A program made the position numbers and the translations under genes. The notes below the pieces were generated by a model, which worked only from the letters and a program-made list of their open reading frames with translations, was not told the DNA's origin and made no database searches. Source: Billgrantia gudaonensis (GTDB lineage Bacteria; Pseudomonadota; Gammaproteobacteria; Pseudomonadales; Halomonadaceae). From it: 64,000 nt of DNA. The stretch covers positions 124,001 to 188,000 of the forward strand of contig NZ_FNES01000005.1 in the NCBI RefSeq assembly GCF_900100195.1, read 5' to 3'. Each line of letters opens with the position of its first letter. Positions within the stretch are counted from its first letter, which is position 1. Below are positions 19,992-30,339 of the stretch, piece by piece.

Positions 19992-20692
19992 CGTCCCTTC
20001 TGCCAGGCGACGGTATCGCGCAGATAGACCGGCTGCACCGCCTGGGCCGGTTGGCCGCCCCCCGAAGCCAGATCGCGCGCGGCGAGCAACGCCATCTCTT
20101 CGGCGGCGGGTTCCGGGTCGACCAGGCACTGGCCGAGACTCGCCAGAACCGTGGCGGGCATGGCCTCCCGCAGCGCCCAGCCGGAGCCCACGCCCACCCA
20201 GTCGAATTCGTCGCTCTCCTCTGGCAGACGCAGGCGCTCGGGCGGCAGCACCGCCTCGGCGCTGAGCGCTTCTACAATGCCATCATGACAGCGCCAGGCC
20301 GCCACGTAGATCTCTCCCATGCGCGCATCCAGCGCCGTGACGATGTGCCGAAAGTGATGACGTCGGTGGGCGCTCAGCGCCAGAGCCTCCAGGGTGGAAA
20401 CGCCAAGCAGCGGTCGATCCAGGCCGAAGGCGAGCCCCTGGGCAACGCCTGCGGCAATGCGCAGGCCGGTGAAGGAACCGGGGCCGCGACCGTAGGCCAC
20501 GGCGTCCAGGGCCGTTGGGTCCAGGCCCGCCTCGGCCAGCACCTCGTCGATCATCGGCAAGAGACGGCGAGTGTGCTCACGGGGCGTGTGGGCGAAGCGC
20601 GCGATCAGGGCGTCCGTCTCGCCGGGACGGCGGATCAGCAGGGCAGCGGAGCAGGCACGCGAGGAGGCATCCAGGGCCAGCAGGGTCGACAT
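19988..20692 (-). CDS. tsaB: tRNA threonylcarbamoyladenosine biosynthesis protein TsaB
   Basis: 234 residues of the ASKHA fold. [15 protein letters not shown] is the phosphate-1 region, and [19 protein letters not shown] the strongly conserved TsaB motif. TsaB is the scaffold partner of TsaD and TsaE in making t6A37 on tRNAs. It overlaps rsmJ by 4 nt, so the two are translationally coupled. A 105-bp gap with a hairpin separates it from adk. Confidence 0.95.
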   Translation of the reverse strand: MSTLLALDASSRACSAALLIRRPGETDALIARFAHTPREHTRRLLPMIDEVLAEAGLDPTALDAVAYGRGPGSFTGLRIAAGVAQGLAFGLDRPLLGVSTLEALALSAHRRHHFRHIVTALDARMGEIYVAAWRCHDGIVEALSAEAVLPPERLRLPEESDEFDWVGVGSGWALREAMPATVLASLGQCLVDPEPAAEEMALLAARDLASGGGQPAQAVQPVYLRDTVAWQKGR

Positions 20693-20753
20693 GGTCTCGG
20701 GTCATCGCAGATCAGTGTAGAGGCGCATTATACGCAACCCGGCCCACGACGAC

Positions 20754-20777
20754 GAAGGCCCGCCGAGGCCGGCCTTC
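20754..20777 (-). terminator. Hairpin downstream of adk
   Basis: GAAGGCC (20754-20760) and GGCCTTC (20771-20777) form a 7-bp stem with a GC-rich 10-nt loop. It lies just beyond the adk stop and before tsaB. No long T-tract follows, so termination strength is uncertain. Confidence 0.5.
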
Positions 20778-20797
20778 ATGAACCGAGCCGAACGGGG

Positions 20798-21688
<891 letters not shown>

Positions 21689-23674
21689 TCACATCAGCAG
21701 ACGGCGGATATCGCTGAGCGCGGCGGCCAGGAAGGCCGTGAAGCGCGCCGCATCGGCCCCGTTGACCGCCCGGTGGTCGTAGGAAAGGCACAGCGGCATC
21801 ATCAGTCGCGGCGCGAAGTCCGTCCCGTCCCAAACCGGCTTCATCTGCGCCTTGGAGACGCCGAGGATGGCCACCTCAGGGGCGTTGACGATGGGCGTGA
21901 AAGCCGTGCCACCGATCGAGCCGAGACTCGAGATGGTAAAGCAGCCGCCGGTCATCTCCTCGCGCTTGAGCTTCTTCGACTGTGCCTTGCCGGCCAGCTC
22001 GACGCTCTCCTTGGCCAGCTCGATCAACGACTTCTTGTCGGCGTCGCGAATCACCGGCACCATCAGCCCTTCCGGCGTGTCCACGGCGATGCCGATGTGG
22101 ACGTAATGCTTCCACACCACCGTCTCGCCGTCGGCCTTGAGGCTGACGTTGAACTGCGGAAACTTGCGCAGGGCAAAGGCACACGCCTTGATCAGGAAAG
22201 GCAGCGGCGTGAGCTTGGCGCCCTGAGCCTCGGCCTCGGCCTTCATGGACTTGCGGAAGGACTCCAGTTCGGTGATGTCAGCCTCGTCGAACTGGGTGAC
22301 GTGAGGCAGATTGACCCAGCTGCGATGCAGGTTGGTGGCGCCCATCTTCATCAGGCGTCCCATGGGCTTCTCTTCCACCTCGCCGAACTGGCTGAAGTCC
22401 TGATCGGGGATCGGCGGAATGCCACCACCCCCCGCCGCGGCGGCCTGGGCGGGAGCTTCGGCCTTGCCCGCCATGACCTGCTTGACGTAGGCGTGGACGT
22501 CCTCCTTGAGTACCCGCTCCTTGGGTCCGGAAGGCTTGACCAGGGCCAGATCGACACCCAGTTCGCGGGCCAGCATGCGCACTGCCGGACCGGCATGCAC
22601 CAGCTTGCCCGAACGCGGCTTGTGAGCCGCCATCTGCGCCTCGGGGCTCGGCGTGCCGGCAGGGGTCGGGGCGGGTTTGTCGGCCTTGGCCGCCTGCGCC
22701 GGCTTCTCCGACCGTTGTGCCGCCGACTCTGGCTTGGCGGCCCCGGCCGTCTCGATATAGCCGATCAGGTCGCCCTCGGAAACGGTGTCGCCTTCCTTGA
22801 CGGTGAGCTCGACCAACTTTCCCTGGTAGGGACTCGGCACGTCCATGGAGGCCTTGTCGGATTCCAGGGTGATCAGCGGGTCTTCCTCGTTCACCTCGTC
22901 GCCGGCACTGACGGCGACCTCGATGATCGGCACGTCGGACGCACCGGAGAGGTCCGGCACGCGGATCTCCTTGCGCTCGGGCTCGCCGGAGGGAGCTGCC
23001 TGCGCCGCTGCTTCGGGCGCCGCTTCGGCTGCCGGGGACTCCGCGGGTGCCTCTGTCGGCGCGGCCTCTTCACCACCACCTTCTCCGGCTATCTCCATGG
23101 TGCCGATGACATCGCCCTCGGAGACGGTGTCGCCCTCCTTGACGGCCAGCGACACCAGCTTGCCGGCATACGGGCTCGGCACGTCCATGGAAGCCTTGTC
23201 GGACTCCAGGGTGATCAGAGTGTCTTCTTCGGCGACCTCGTCGCCCTCGGCGACCGCGACTTCGATGATCTCGACGTCCTCGGAGCCGCCCAGATCGGGC
23301 ACCCTGACCTCGACGGTGCGACTGGCGCCAGCACCGGAACGGGCCGCCGGCTTCTCCGGCTCGGCCGGCGCCGCGTCGGCCGGTGCGGGTTCGTCGGTCG
23401 TTGCATCCTTGTCGTCGGCCGCGGCCTCGCCGCCGCCTTCCGCTTCCAGCTCGAGGATGTCGTCGCCCTCGGAAACGGTGTCGCCCTCCTTGACCAGCAC
23501 CTTGACCACCTTGCCACCCTTGGGTGCGGGGACATCCATGCTGGCCTTGTCGGACTCCAGAGTGATCAGAGTATCTTCGGCGTCGATGACGTCGCCTTCG
23601 GCAACGGCCACTTCGATGATTTCGACATCTTCGCTGCCGCCGATGTCGGGAACTTTGATGATTTCGCTACTCAA
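21689..23674 (-). CDS. aceF: Pyruvate dehydrogenase E2, dihydrolipoamide acetyltransferase
   Basis: 661 residues. Three lipoyl domains at the N-terminus carry the lipoylated lysines K43, K160 and K274, each in LESDKASMDVP. They are joined by long Ala/Pro/Glu linkers. A peripheral-subunit-binding domain follows (about 355-390, AGPAVRMLARELGVDLALV), then the catalytic domain ending in LSYDHRAVNGADAARF with the active-site His. It transfers the acetyl group from E1 to CoA. E3 is not next to it, so a separate lpd is expected elsewhere. The aceE gene lies 60 bp upstream. Confidence 0.96.
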   Translation of the reverse strand: MSSEIIKVPDIGGSEDVEIIEVAVAEGDVIDAEDTLITLESDKASMDVPAPKGGKVVKVLVKEGDTVSEGDDILELEAEGGGEAAADDKDATTDEPAPADAAPAEPEKPAARSGAGASRTVEVRVPDLGGSEDVEIIEVAVAEGDEVAEEDTLITLESDKASMDVPSPYAGKLVSLAVKEGDTVSEGDVIGTMEIAGEGGGEEAAPTEAPAESPAAEAAPEAAAQAAPSGEPERKEIRVPDLSGASDVPIIEVAVSAGDEVNEEDPLITLESDKASMDVPSPYQGKLVELTVKEGDTVSEGDLIGYIETAGAAKPESAAQRSEKPAQAAKADKPAPTPAGTPSPEAQMAAHKPRSGKLVHAGPAVRMLARELGVDLALVKPSGPKERVLKEDVHAYVKQVMAGKAEAPAQAAAAGGGGIPPIPDQDFSQFGEVEEKPMGRLMKMGATNLHRSWVNLPHVTQFDEADITELESFRKSMKAEAEAQGAKLTPLPFLIKACAFALRKFPQFNVSLKADGETVVWKHYVHIGIAVDTPEGLMVPVIRDADKKSLIELAKESVELAGKAQSKKLKREEMTGGCFTISSLGSIGGTAFTPIVNAPEVAILGVSKAQMKPVWDGTDFAPRLMMPLCLSYDHRAVNGADAARFTAFLAAALSDIRRLLM

Positions 23675-23704
23675 GGTCGCGCTCCTTCCAAATCGTGCCT
23701 GGAA

Positions 23705-23724
23705 CGGGCGGGTTTCCCCGCCCG
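23705..23724 (-). other. Intercistronic hairpin between aceE and aceF
   Basis: CGGGCGGG (23705-23712) and CCCGCCCG (23717-23724) form a perfect 8-bp GC stem around a 4-nt loop in the 60-bp gap. It may set the ratio of E1 to E2 by stabilising the aceE part of the message or by partial termination. Function is inferred from position only. Confidence 0.55.
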
Positions 23725-23734
23725 GCCACCGGGA

Positions 23735-26413
23735 TCAGCTGGTCAGCGGATTGGGCTTGTCGGGATCGATGCCGTACTTCGCGATCGCCTCGGAGACGAC
23801 CTTGCGATCCAGCTCGCCACGGTCGGCCAGCGCCTTGAGCGCGGCCACGGTCACGTAGTAGCGGTCCACCTCGAAGAAGTGGCGCAGCTTCTCGCGGGTA
23901 TCCGAGCGGCCATAGCCATCGGTCCCCAATACATGGTAGTCGGTCGGCACCCAGGCACGGACCTGATCGGCGAACAGCTTCATGTAATCGGTGGAGGCGA
24001 TGGCCGGCCCCTTCATGCCCTCCAGACAGGCGGTGACGTGCGGCTTGCCCCGCTCGTCCTCGGGGTGCAGGAAGGCCTGGCGGTCGATCTCCAGCGCCTC
24101 GCGGCGCAGCTCGTTGAAGCTGGTCACGCTCCAGATGTCGGCACCCACGTCCCAGTCGGCCTCGAGCAGCTCGGCGGCCTGCTCGACCTCGCGCAGGATG
24201 GTGCCGCATCCCAGCAGTTGAACGTGGCCCTTCTGGCCCTGGGTTCCGCGGAGCCGGTACATGCCCTTGACGATATCGTCGGCCGGCACCTCGTCGAGCT
24301 CGGGGTGCTCGTAGTTCTCGTTCATCACCGTCAGGTAATAGAAGCAAGGCTCCTTGTCGACGAACATCCGCTTCAGGCCGTCCTGGATGATCACCGCCAC
24401 TTCATGCGCATAGGTGGGGTCATAGCTGCGACAGTTGGGGATCGTCGCTGCCTGGATGTGGCTGTGGCCATCCTGGTGCTGCAGGCCCTCGCCATTGAGC
24501 GTGGTGCGTCCGGCAGTGCCGCCCACCAGGAAGCCGCGCGCCTGCAGGTCACCGGCTGCCCAGGCCAGATCGCCGATGCGCTGGAAACCGAACATCGAAT
24601 AATAGATGTAGAACGGCAGCAGCGGCAGACCGTGGTTGGCGTAGGAGGTGGCCGCGGCGATCCACGATGACATGGCGCCCGCCTCGGTGATGCCCTCCTC
24701 GAGCACCTGACCGGCCTTGTCCTCGCGATAGAACATCAACTGGCCCTTGTCCATGGGCTCGTATTTCTGTCCCTCGGAGGTGTAGATGCCGAGCTGGCGG
24801 AACATCCCCTCCATGCCGAAGGTGCGAGCCTCGTCGGGCACGATGGGCACCACCTGCTTGCCGAAGCCCTTGTGCTTGACCAGACCGTTCAGGATGCGCA
24901 CGAAGGCCATGGTGGTAGAGACTTCGCGACCCTTGGAGCCACCCATCTGACTGGCGAAGATCTTGTCGTCCAATCCGGGGATGTCGAGGGGCTCGAAGTC
25001 GTGACGACGCGCCGGCAGGTAGCCACCCAGCCGCTCGCGCTGCAGGTGCATGTACTTGATCTCCGGCGTGTCGTCGGCCGGCTTGTAGTAGGGCATTTCG
25101 TGCTCGATCTCGCTGTCGGAGATCGGGATGCCGAAACGGTCGCGGAAGCGCTTGAGCACTTCCTGGTCGTCGATGGACTTGACCTGGTGAGCTTCGTTGT
25201 CCGCCTCGCCACCGTCGGCACCCAGGCCATAGCCCTTGACGGTGTGTGCCAGCACCACGGTGGGACGGCCGTTGGTGTTGTTCACCGCTTCATGGTAGGC
25301 CGCATAGACCTTGAAGGGGTCGTGACCGCCGCGGTTGAGCTTCCAGATGTCCTCGTCGGACATGTCCTTGACCATTTCGGCGGTTTCCGGGTACTTGCCG
25401 AAGAAGTGCTCCCGGGTGTAGGCACCGCCGTTGGACTTGCAGTTCTGGTATTCGCCGTCGACGGTCTCGTCCATGACCTTCTGCAGGACGCCCTTCTTGT
25501 CCTTTTCGAACAGCGGATCCCACAGCCGCCCCCAGACCACCTTGAGCACGTTCCAGCCCGCGCCGCGGAAGACGCCCTCGAGCTCGTCCATGATCCGCGA
25601 ATTGCCGCGCACCGGACCGTCGAGACGCTGCAGGTTGCAATTGATGACGAAGATCAGATTGTCGAGCTTCTCGCGGCTGGCCAGATGGATCGCACCCAGC
25701 GATTCCGGCTCGTCGCATTCGCCGTCGCCCAGGAAGGCCCAGACCTTGCGATCCTGCATCGGCTGCAGGTCTCGCTGATCGAGGTACTTCATGACGTGGG
25801 CCTGATAGATGGCCATGATCGGCCCCAGTCCCATGGAGACCGTGGGCAACTGCCAGAAGTCGGGCATCAACCAAGGGTGCGGATAGGAGGAGAGGCCGTC
25901 GCCATCGACTTCCTGGCGGTACTTGTCCATCTGGTCTTCGGTGAGCCGTCCCTCGAGGAAAGCACGGGCGTAGATGCCCGGGGAGCTGTGGCCCTGGATG
26001 AACACCAAGTCGCCCTGAAAGTCGCCGTTGGGGGCGCGGAAGAAATGGTTGAAACCCACCTCATAGAGGGTCGCGCTGGACATGTAGCTGGCCAGATGGC
26101 CGCCGATGCCCTTGTGCTTGCGATTGGCACGAGTGACCATCGCCGCCATGTTCCAGCGGATCATGGAACGGATCTTGCGCTCCATGAAGAGGTCGCCCGG
26201 CATCGGCGCTTCGCGATGCACCGGGATGGTGTTGCGATGCGGCGTAGTTGCCGAAAATGGGGGCTGCGTACCATCGCGGCGCAGGCGATCGGCCAGACGC
26301 GTCAGCAGATATCGGGCACGCTCCTCGCCCTCATGGTCCAGAACCGATTCGAGGGATTCCAGCCACTCTTCGGTCTCGATCGGATCCAGATCCTCTCTTG
26401 CTTCCAGACTCAT
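23735..26413 (-). CDS. aceE: Pyruvate dehydrogenase E1 component (homodimeric type)
   Basis: 892 residues (E. coli 887). Thiamine diphosphate-dependent decarboxylase that passes the acetyl unit to AceF. The ThDP/Mg motif runs from GDGECDEPESLG to INCNLQRLDG. HIQAATIPNCRSYDP and EGITEAGAMSSWIAAATSY are typical of AceE. The start ATG at 26413 follows CGGAGAGACGT. An upstream in-frame extension is rich in Pro/Arg and unlike the family, so it is not used. The operon aceE-aceF runs leftward from the promoter region at about 26.5 kb. Confidence 0.97.
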   Translation of the reverse strand: MSLEAREDLDPIETEEWLESLESVLDHEGEERARYLLTRLADRLRRDGTQPPFSATTPHRNTIPVHREAPMPGDLFMERKIRSMIRWNMAAMVTRANRKHKGIGGHLASYMSSATLYEVGFNHFFRAPNGDFQGDLVFIQGHSSPGIYARAFLEGRLTEDQMDKYRQEVDGDGLSSYPHPWLMPDFWQLPTVSMGLGPIMAIYQAHVMKYLDQRDLQPMQDRKVWAFLGDGECDEPESLGAIHLASREKLDNLIFVINCNLQRLDGPVRGNSRIMDELEGVFRGAGWNVLKVVWGRLWDPLFEKDKKGVLQKVMDETVDGEYQNCKSNGGAYTREHFFGKYPETAEMVKDMSDEDIWKLNRGGHDPFKVYAAYHEAVNNTNGRPTVVLAHTVKGYGLGADGGEADNEAHQVKSIDDQEVLKRFRDRFGIPISDSEIEHEMPYYKPADDTPEIKYMHLQRERLGGYLPARRHDFEPLDIPGLDDKIFASQMGGSKGREVSTTMAFVRILNGLVKHKGFGKQVVPIVPDEARTFGMEGMFRQLGIYTSEGQKYEPMDKGQLMFYREDKAGQVLEEGITEAGAMSSWIAAATSYANHGLPLLPFYIYYSMFGFQRIGDLAWAAGDLQARGFLVGGTAGRTTLNGEGLQHQDGHSHIQAATIPNCRSYDPTYAHEVAVIIQDGLKRMFVDKEPCFYYLTVMNENYEHPELDEVPADDIVKGMYRLRGTQGQKGHVQLLGCGTILREVEQAAELLEADWDVGADIWSVTSFNELRREALEIDRQAFLHPEDERGKPHVTACLEGMKGPAIASTDYMKLFADQVRAWVPTDYHVLGTDGYGRSDTREKLRHFFEVDRYYVTVAALKALADRGELDRKVVSEAIAKYGIDPDKPNPLTS

Positions 26414-26719
26414 AGACGTCTCTCCGAATGACGATGTGATGTCAGTATGGCCCACGTCGTCACGACGGGGGCGGTAGCTTGGCTGACGATCAGGGGAAAC
26501 CGGGCCGCCGGGCGGCAACTTGTAGTGTTTTTACATAATAAGCGCTGTGGTACGTACCACCAATGTCGCAGAACATACCGCAAACGGGGCGCGCTGCCAA
26601 TTCATACGTCATGAAAATCTTTTCCATTATTTCCACATTGCATTGCAACACAAGCTCTTACGCAACCAATGGCCGGGGACGACCTCATCCGCGGCGGATG
26701 TAATAAAACTACCGTATGA
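26414..26719. promoter_or_regulatory. aceE upstream regulatory region
   Basis: 306 bp without a gene, between aceE and the ampD stop. It is AT-rich in two parts (26520-26545 and 26610-26660). It contains the palindrome at 26547-26560 described separately. The aceE promoter must lie here, and the ampD 3' end has no clear terminator. Confidence 0.6.
26547..26560. promoter_or_regulatory. Candidate GntR-type operator upstream of aceE
   Basis: GTGGTACGTACCAC is a perfect 14-bp palindrome 134 bp before the aceE start. Its TGGT-N4-ACCA core resembles GntR-family operators; PdhR sites in E. coli are TGGT-N3-ACCA. No pdhR gene is in the window, so the binding protein is unknown. Confidence 0.45.
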
Positions 26720-27289
26720 TTAATTCTCCCACGACTCTTTCACCAGACAGCGGCGCAGGTAGGCCCAGTCGAAGGCTGCCCCAGGATCGCTCTTGCGCAA
26801 CGGTGCAATATGGGCGTGGCTGGTGATACGTGATGGCGTGATGGCTGGATAGGCGACCATCAAGGCCCGCAGCGTGCGCGCCAGGGCTTGATACTGGGCG
26901 GCACGGTACGGCGTCACCTCATCGCCTTCCAGCTCGATGCCCACGGTGAAGTCGTTGAGCGCACGGCGCTGGCGAGCTCCGTCTCGCCAACGAGAGCGAC
27001 CGGCATGCCAGGCACGTGCCTGAAACGGCACGAACTGCACGCACTCGCCGTCGCGGCGGATCAACAGGTGCGCCGAGACGCGCAGCCCGGCAATGGCGGC
27101 AAAGAATGGATGCCCAGCGGGGTCGAGGCGGTTGGTGAACAGTCGCTCGATGGCATCGCCGCCGAACACGCCCGGAGGCAGGCTGATCGAATGCAGCACC
27201 ACCGCCGAGACCTCGCTCGCCGGCCGTGCGTCCTGATTGGGCGACGGTACCTGCCGTGCGCCAACCAGCCAATGATCGTCGATTCGCAT
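26720..27289 (-). CDS. ampD: 1,6-anhydro-N-acetylmuramyl-L-alanine amidase AmpD
   Basis: 189 residues. Cytoplasmic zinc amidase that removes the peptide from anhydro-muropeptides in cell-wall recycling and so holds down AmpR-driven beta-lactamase induction. Zinc ligands fit the His in VVLHSISLPPG, the His in SHAHIAPLRK and the Asp in KSDPGAAFDW. NDFTVGIELEG is the family core. The start ATG at 27289 lies divergent from nadC with 78 bp between them. Confidence 0.95.
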   Translation of the reverse strand: MRIDDHWLVGARQVPSPNQDARPASEVSAVVLHSISLPPGVFGGDAIERLFTNRLDPAGHPFFAAIAGLRVSAHLLIRRDGECVQFVPFQARAWHAGRSRWRDGARQRRALNDFTVGIELEGDEVTPYRAAQYQALARTLRALMVAYPAITPSRITSHAHIAPLRKSDPGAAFDWAYLRRCLVKESWEN

Positions 27290-27323
27290 GCCGCTCCCCT
27301 GACGCCGAGATGGGTGTTTCCCC

Positions 27324-27329
27324 TATAAT
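27324..27329 (+). promoter_or_regulatory. Consensus -10 box upstream of nadC
   Basis: TATAAT, a perfect sigma-70 -10 hexamer, lies 39 bp before the nadC start in the ampD/nadC divergent gap. No good -35 is present at 17 bp; CTGACG about 19 bp upstream is the best candidate. Confidence 0.55.
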
Positions 27330-27367
27330 GACGAATCCCGAACCCCATCAACAGAACCGGAGCCGCC

Positions 27368-28216
27368 ATGCACTACCAGGATGCCCTTGCCGAGGAAATC
27401 CGGGCCAGCGCCGCTCACCTTCTGGCCGAGGACGTCGGGCCCGGTGACATCACCGCTCAGTTGATTCCCGAGGCGCAGTGGTCACGGGCGCGGGTCATCA
27501 CCCGCGAGCCGGCCGTGCTGTGCGGCGTGGCCTGGGTCGACGAGCTCTTTCGTCGTCTGGATGCCAGCGTGATGCTGCGCTGGGCCGCCGCCGACGGCGA
27601 CCGCCTGGAGGCCGGCGATTGCCTGCTCGAACTCGAAGGCCCTGCACGCAGTCTGCTGACCGGTGAACGCGCCGCGCTCAATCTACTGCAGACTCTCTCC
27701 GCCACGGCCACTCGTACCCGCCACTTCCTGGATCGCCTCGAGGGCACCGGCGTGCGACTGCTCGACACCCGCAAAACCCTGCCCGGCCTGCGCCTCGCCC
27801 AGAAGTACGCGGTCACCTGTGGCGGCGGCCACAATCACCGCATCGGCCTGTACGACGCCTTCCTGATCAAGGAGAACCATATCGCCGCCTGCGGCGGCAT
27901 CGCTGCGGCAGTGGATGAAGCACGGCGCATCGCCAGCGACCTGCCGGTGGAAGTCGAAGTGGAAACCTTCGAGGAACTGGATCAGGCGCTCGACGCCGGT
28001 GCCGACATCGTGATGCTCGACAACTTCTCGCTCGACGACCTGCGCGAGGCGGTCAAGCGCACGGCTGGCCGCGCCACCCTGGAAGCTTCGGGCAACGTCG
28101 ATGAATCGACCCTGCGTGCCATCGCAGAAACCGGCGTCGACTGCATTTCCAGCGGCACCCTGACCAAGGACATCCAGGCGATCGACCTGTCGATGCGTTT
28201 CATCGAACAGGGCTGA
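27368..28216 (+). CDS. nadC: Nicotinate-nucleotide pyrophosphorylase (quinolinate phosphoribosyltransferase)
   Basis: 282 residues. Converts quinolinate plus PRPP to nicotinate mononucleotide in de novo NAD synthesis. [67 protein letters not shown] and ASGNVDE are all family hallmarks with the catalytic Lys and Arg residues. The start ATG at 27368 follows GGAGCCGCC. It is convergent with the GNAT gene 4 bp away. Confidence 0.97.
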   Translation: MHYQDALAEEIRASAAHLLAEDVGPGDITAQLIPEAQWSRARVITREPAVLCGVAWVDELFRRLDASVMLRWAAADGDRLEAGDCLLELEGPARSLLTGERAALNLLQTLSATATRTRHFLDRLEGTGVRLLDTRKTLPGLRLAQKYAVTCGGGHNHRIGLYDAFLIKENHIAACGGIAAAVDEARRIASDLPVEVEVETFEELDQALDAGADIVMLDNFSLDDLREAVKRTAGRATLEASGNVDESTLRAIAETGVDCISSGTLTKDIQAIDLSMRFIEQG

Positions 28217-28220
28217 GAAG

Positions 28221-28748
28221 TCAGGTCTCCACGGCAATCAGACGCTTCTCGAGGCGGCGACGCTCGATCTGCTCGCCGCCGCGTTCCACCCACTCCTCGC
28301 CGAGATCCCGCCAGCCCCGCCGCACCAAGGCATCGACGAGCATCAGGCTCGCCTCGATCCGCACGCGGTCGACGCCATGTTCCAGCAGTAGCCGCTCGGC
28401 GTGAACCAGCAAGGTGGTGCCGATGCCGCGGCGTGCCAACGACGGCCACACATAGAGAGTGACGATACGCCCGGAAGGGATGTCCAGCTCGGTGAAGCCC
28501 ACGCAGCGACCGTCGCAAGTCGCGACCAGCGTGGTGTAGAGCGCCTGTCGGGCCACCCAGGCACTGGCTTCCCGGGGCAGCACCCCAGCCCAGGCTTCGC
28601 GCTGAATGACGCTATAGTGCGCCGCGGCGCCCTGCATCACGGCATGGTGGAAGACCTCGGCCTGGTCGGCGGCATCCTTCGCCTTGGCCAGCCGATAGAG
28701 GATGCGCGGCGTTGCCTGCCTGGCGCCGCTCATCGCCGTTTGCATCAT
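28221..28748 (-). CDS. GNAT family N-acetyltransferase
   Basis: 175 residues from the ATG at 28748 (a second ATG follows at once at 28745). The acetyl-CoA loop is seen in WPSLARRGIGTTLLVHAERLL, preceded by CVGFTELDIPSGRIVTLYV. The substrate cannot be told. The start region is divergent from trmO with about 98 bp between. It is convergent with nadC. Confidence 0.85.
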   Translation of the reverse strand: MMQTAMSGARQATPRILYRLAKAKDAADQAEVFHHAVMQGAAAHYSVIQREAWAGVLPREASAWVARQALYTTLVATCDGRCVGFTELDIPSGRIVTLYVWPSLARRGIGTTLLVHAERLLLEHGVDRVRIEASLMLVDALVRRGWRDLGEEWVERGGEQIERRRLEKRLIAVET

Positions 28749-28846
28749 GTTTGCCCTGCGCCAATGAGACTGCAACGAGAGTACACAAGCAGGAGCCTGG
28801 CGCCAATGGACTCGCCCACCTCGTCTGGGACGGGCATAATCGCTCC

Positions 28847-29575
28847 ATGACGCAACCCACTACACCCTCTCATGCGCTGACCCCGATCGGCCACCTGGAA
28901 AGCGACTTTCCCGACAAGTTCGGCATCCCCCGCCAGCCCGGGCTAGCGCCGGCCGCTCGTGCCGTGCTGACGCTGGTGGCGCCCTACGACGACCCTCTCG
29001 CCGTACGCGGGCTCGATGCCTTCAGCCACCTGTGGCTGACCTTCCTTTTCCACCGAAGTCCACCACGCTGGACGCCGCTGGTGCGCCCTCCCCGCCTGGG
29101 AGGCAACGCCAAGGTCGGCGTGTTCGCCAGCCGCAGTCCTTCCCGGCCCAACCGGCTGGGCCTGTCGCTGGTGGAACTCCTCGACATCGACACGCGCCAC
29201 GGCGTGAGGCTACTGCTCGGCGGCGCCGACCTCGTCAGCGGCACGCCGGTGCTCGACATCAAGCCCTACCTGCCCTGGACCGAGTCGCGCCCCGAAGCAC
29301 GCGGCGGCTATGCCAGCGCAGCGCCTCGGCTTCTGGACGTGAGTTTTTCGGCCGCCGCGAATGCAGCGCTGGCCACTCGCCCCGATGGCGATTCACTACG
29401 CGCCCTGATCGAACAAGTGCTGGCCCAGGACCCGCGCCCCGCCTACCGCAACGGGAGCGAGTCGCGGATCTACGGCGTGCGGCTGCGCGACGTGGACGTG
29501 CGCTTTCAGGCCGTAGCCGACGAGGACGATCGGACCCTGTTGCAGGTCATCGAGATCGTGGCGGCCCAAGGCTGA
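28847..29575 (+). CDS. trmO: tRNA (N6-threonylcarbamoyladenosine37-N6)-methyltransferase TrmO
   Basis: 242 residues of the TsaA/TrmO family (E. coli YaeB 235). The N-terminal beta-barrel methyltransferase contains GHLESDFPDKFGIPRQPGL, FSHLWLTFLFH and VGVFASRSPSRPNRLGLS, all highly conserved SAM-binding segments. DIKPYLPWTES and the C-terminal PAYRNGSESRIYGVRL follow. It methylates t6A37 in tRNA-Thr, downstream of the Tsa pathway whose tsaB is in this window. The ribosome site before the ATG at 28847 is weak. It is convergent with purC, 13 bp away. Confidence 0.93.
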   Translation: MTQPTTPSHALTPIGHLESDFPDKFGIPRQPGLAPAARAVLTLVAPYDDPLAVRGLDAFSHLWLTFLFHRSPPRWTPLVRPPRLGGNAKVGVFASRSPSRPNRLGLSLVELLDIDTRHGVRLLLGGADLVSGTPVLDIKPYLPWTESRPEARGGYASAAPRLLDVSFSAAANAALATRPDGDSLRALIEQVLAQDPRPAYRNGSESRIYGVRLRDVDVRFQAVADEDDRTLLQVIEIVAAQG

Positions 29576-29588
29576 GCGAGCCATGGTT

Positions 29589-30302
29589 TCAGTCGAAACC
29601 GACGCCGATGCGCCGCCCGACCTCCTCGTAGGCCTCGATCACCCCGCCGAGTCCCTGGCGGAAACGGTCCTTGTCGAGCTTCTCGCGGGTCTTGGCATCC
29701 CACAGCCGGCAGCCGTCCGGAGAGAACTCGTCGCCCAGCACGATCTCACCCTTGAAGAGGCCGAATTCCAGCTTGTAGTCCACCAGCAGCAGGCCGCCGT
29801 CGGCGAACAGCCGCTTGAGCACGTCGTTGACGCGGAAGGTCAGCGACTTCATCTCGGCGAGCTGTGCGGGGGTGGCCCAGCCGAAGGTCTCGGCCAGCGA
29901 CTCGTTGATCATCGGGTCGTGCAGGGCGTCGTTCTTGAGGAACAGCTCGAAGGTGGGCGGGTTCAGTTCCTTGCCCTCTTCCACGCCGAGGCGCTTGACC
30001 AGCCCACCGGCGGCGAGATTGCGCACCACGCACTCGACCGGAATCATGTCCAGCTTCTTGACCACGCTCTCGGTGTCGGAGAGGCGCTGCACGAAGTGGG
30101 TGGGAATCCCAGCCTCGGTCAGCTTCTCCATGATGAAGGCGTTGAAGCGGTTGTTGACCCTGCCCTTGCGTGCCAGCGACTCCATGCGCTCGCCGTCGAA
30201 GGCGCTGGTATCGTCGCGAAACGTCAGTATCAGATGGTCGGGGTCGTCGGTGGCGAAGACCGACTTGGCCTTGCCGGCATAGAGTTCTTGACGCTTTTCC
30301 AT
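29589..30302 (-). CDS. purC: Phosphoribosylaminoimidazole-succinocarboxamide synthase
   Basis: 237 residues (E. coli 237). SAICAR synthetase of purine biosynthesis. [36 protein letters not shown]-equivalent [10 protein letters not shown] and LVDYKLEFG are diagnostic. The start ATG at 30302 follows CGGAGGCATC. It comes last in the leftward group dapA, bamC, metallo-hydrolase, purC; dapA-bamC-purC is a well-known gammaproteobacterial order. Confidence 0.97.
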   Translation of the reverse strand: MEKRQELYAGKAKSVFATDDPDHLILTFRDDTSAFDGERMESLARKGRVNNRFNAFIMEKLTEAGIPTHFVQRLSDTESVVKKLDMIPVECVVRNLAAGGLVKRLGVEEGKELNPPTFELFLKNDALHDPMINESLAETFGWATPAQLAEMKSLTFRVNDVLKRLFADGGLLLVDYKLEFGLFKGEIVLGDEFSPDGCRLWDAKTREKLDKDRFRQGLGGVIEAYEEVGRRIGVGFD

Positions 30303-30339
30303 GGATGCCTCCGGGCACGGATACGGAAAGGAAGGGAGA

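Noticed and set aside
17196..20027. 943-codon plus-strand frame
   Set aside because: Rich in Arg/Pro/Ala, it is an out-of-frame shadow of plsB, rsmJ and tsaB, common in high-GC DNA.
26720..27289. Suspected loss of AmpD zinc ligands (Ser for Asn after the first His; AHIAP for CNIAP)
   Set aside because: The His, His and Asp ligands are all in place; the changed residues are not ligands.
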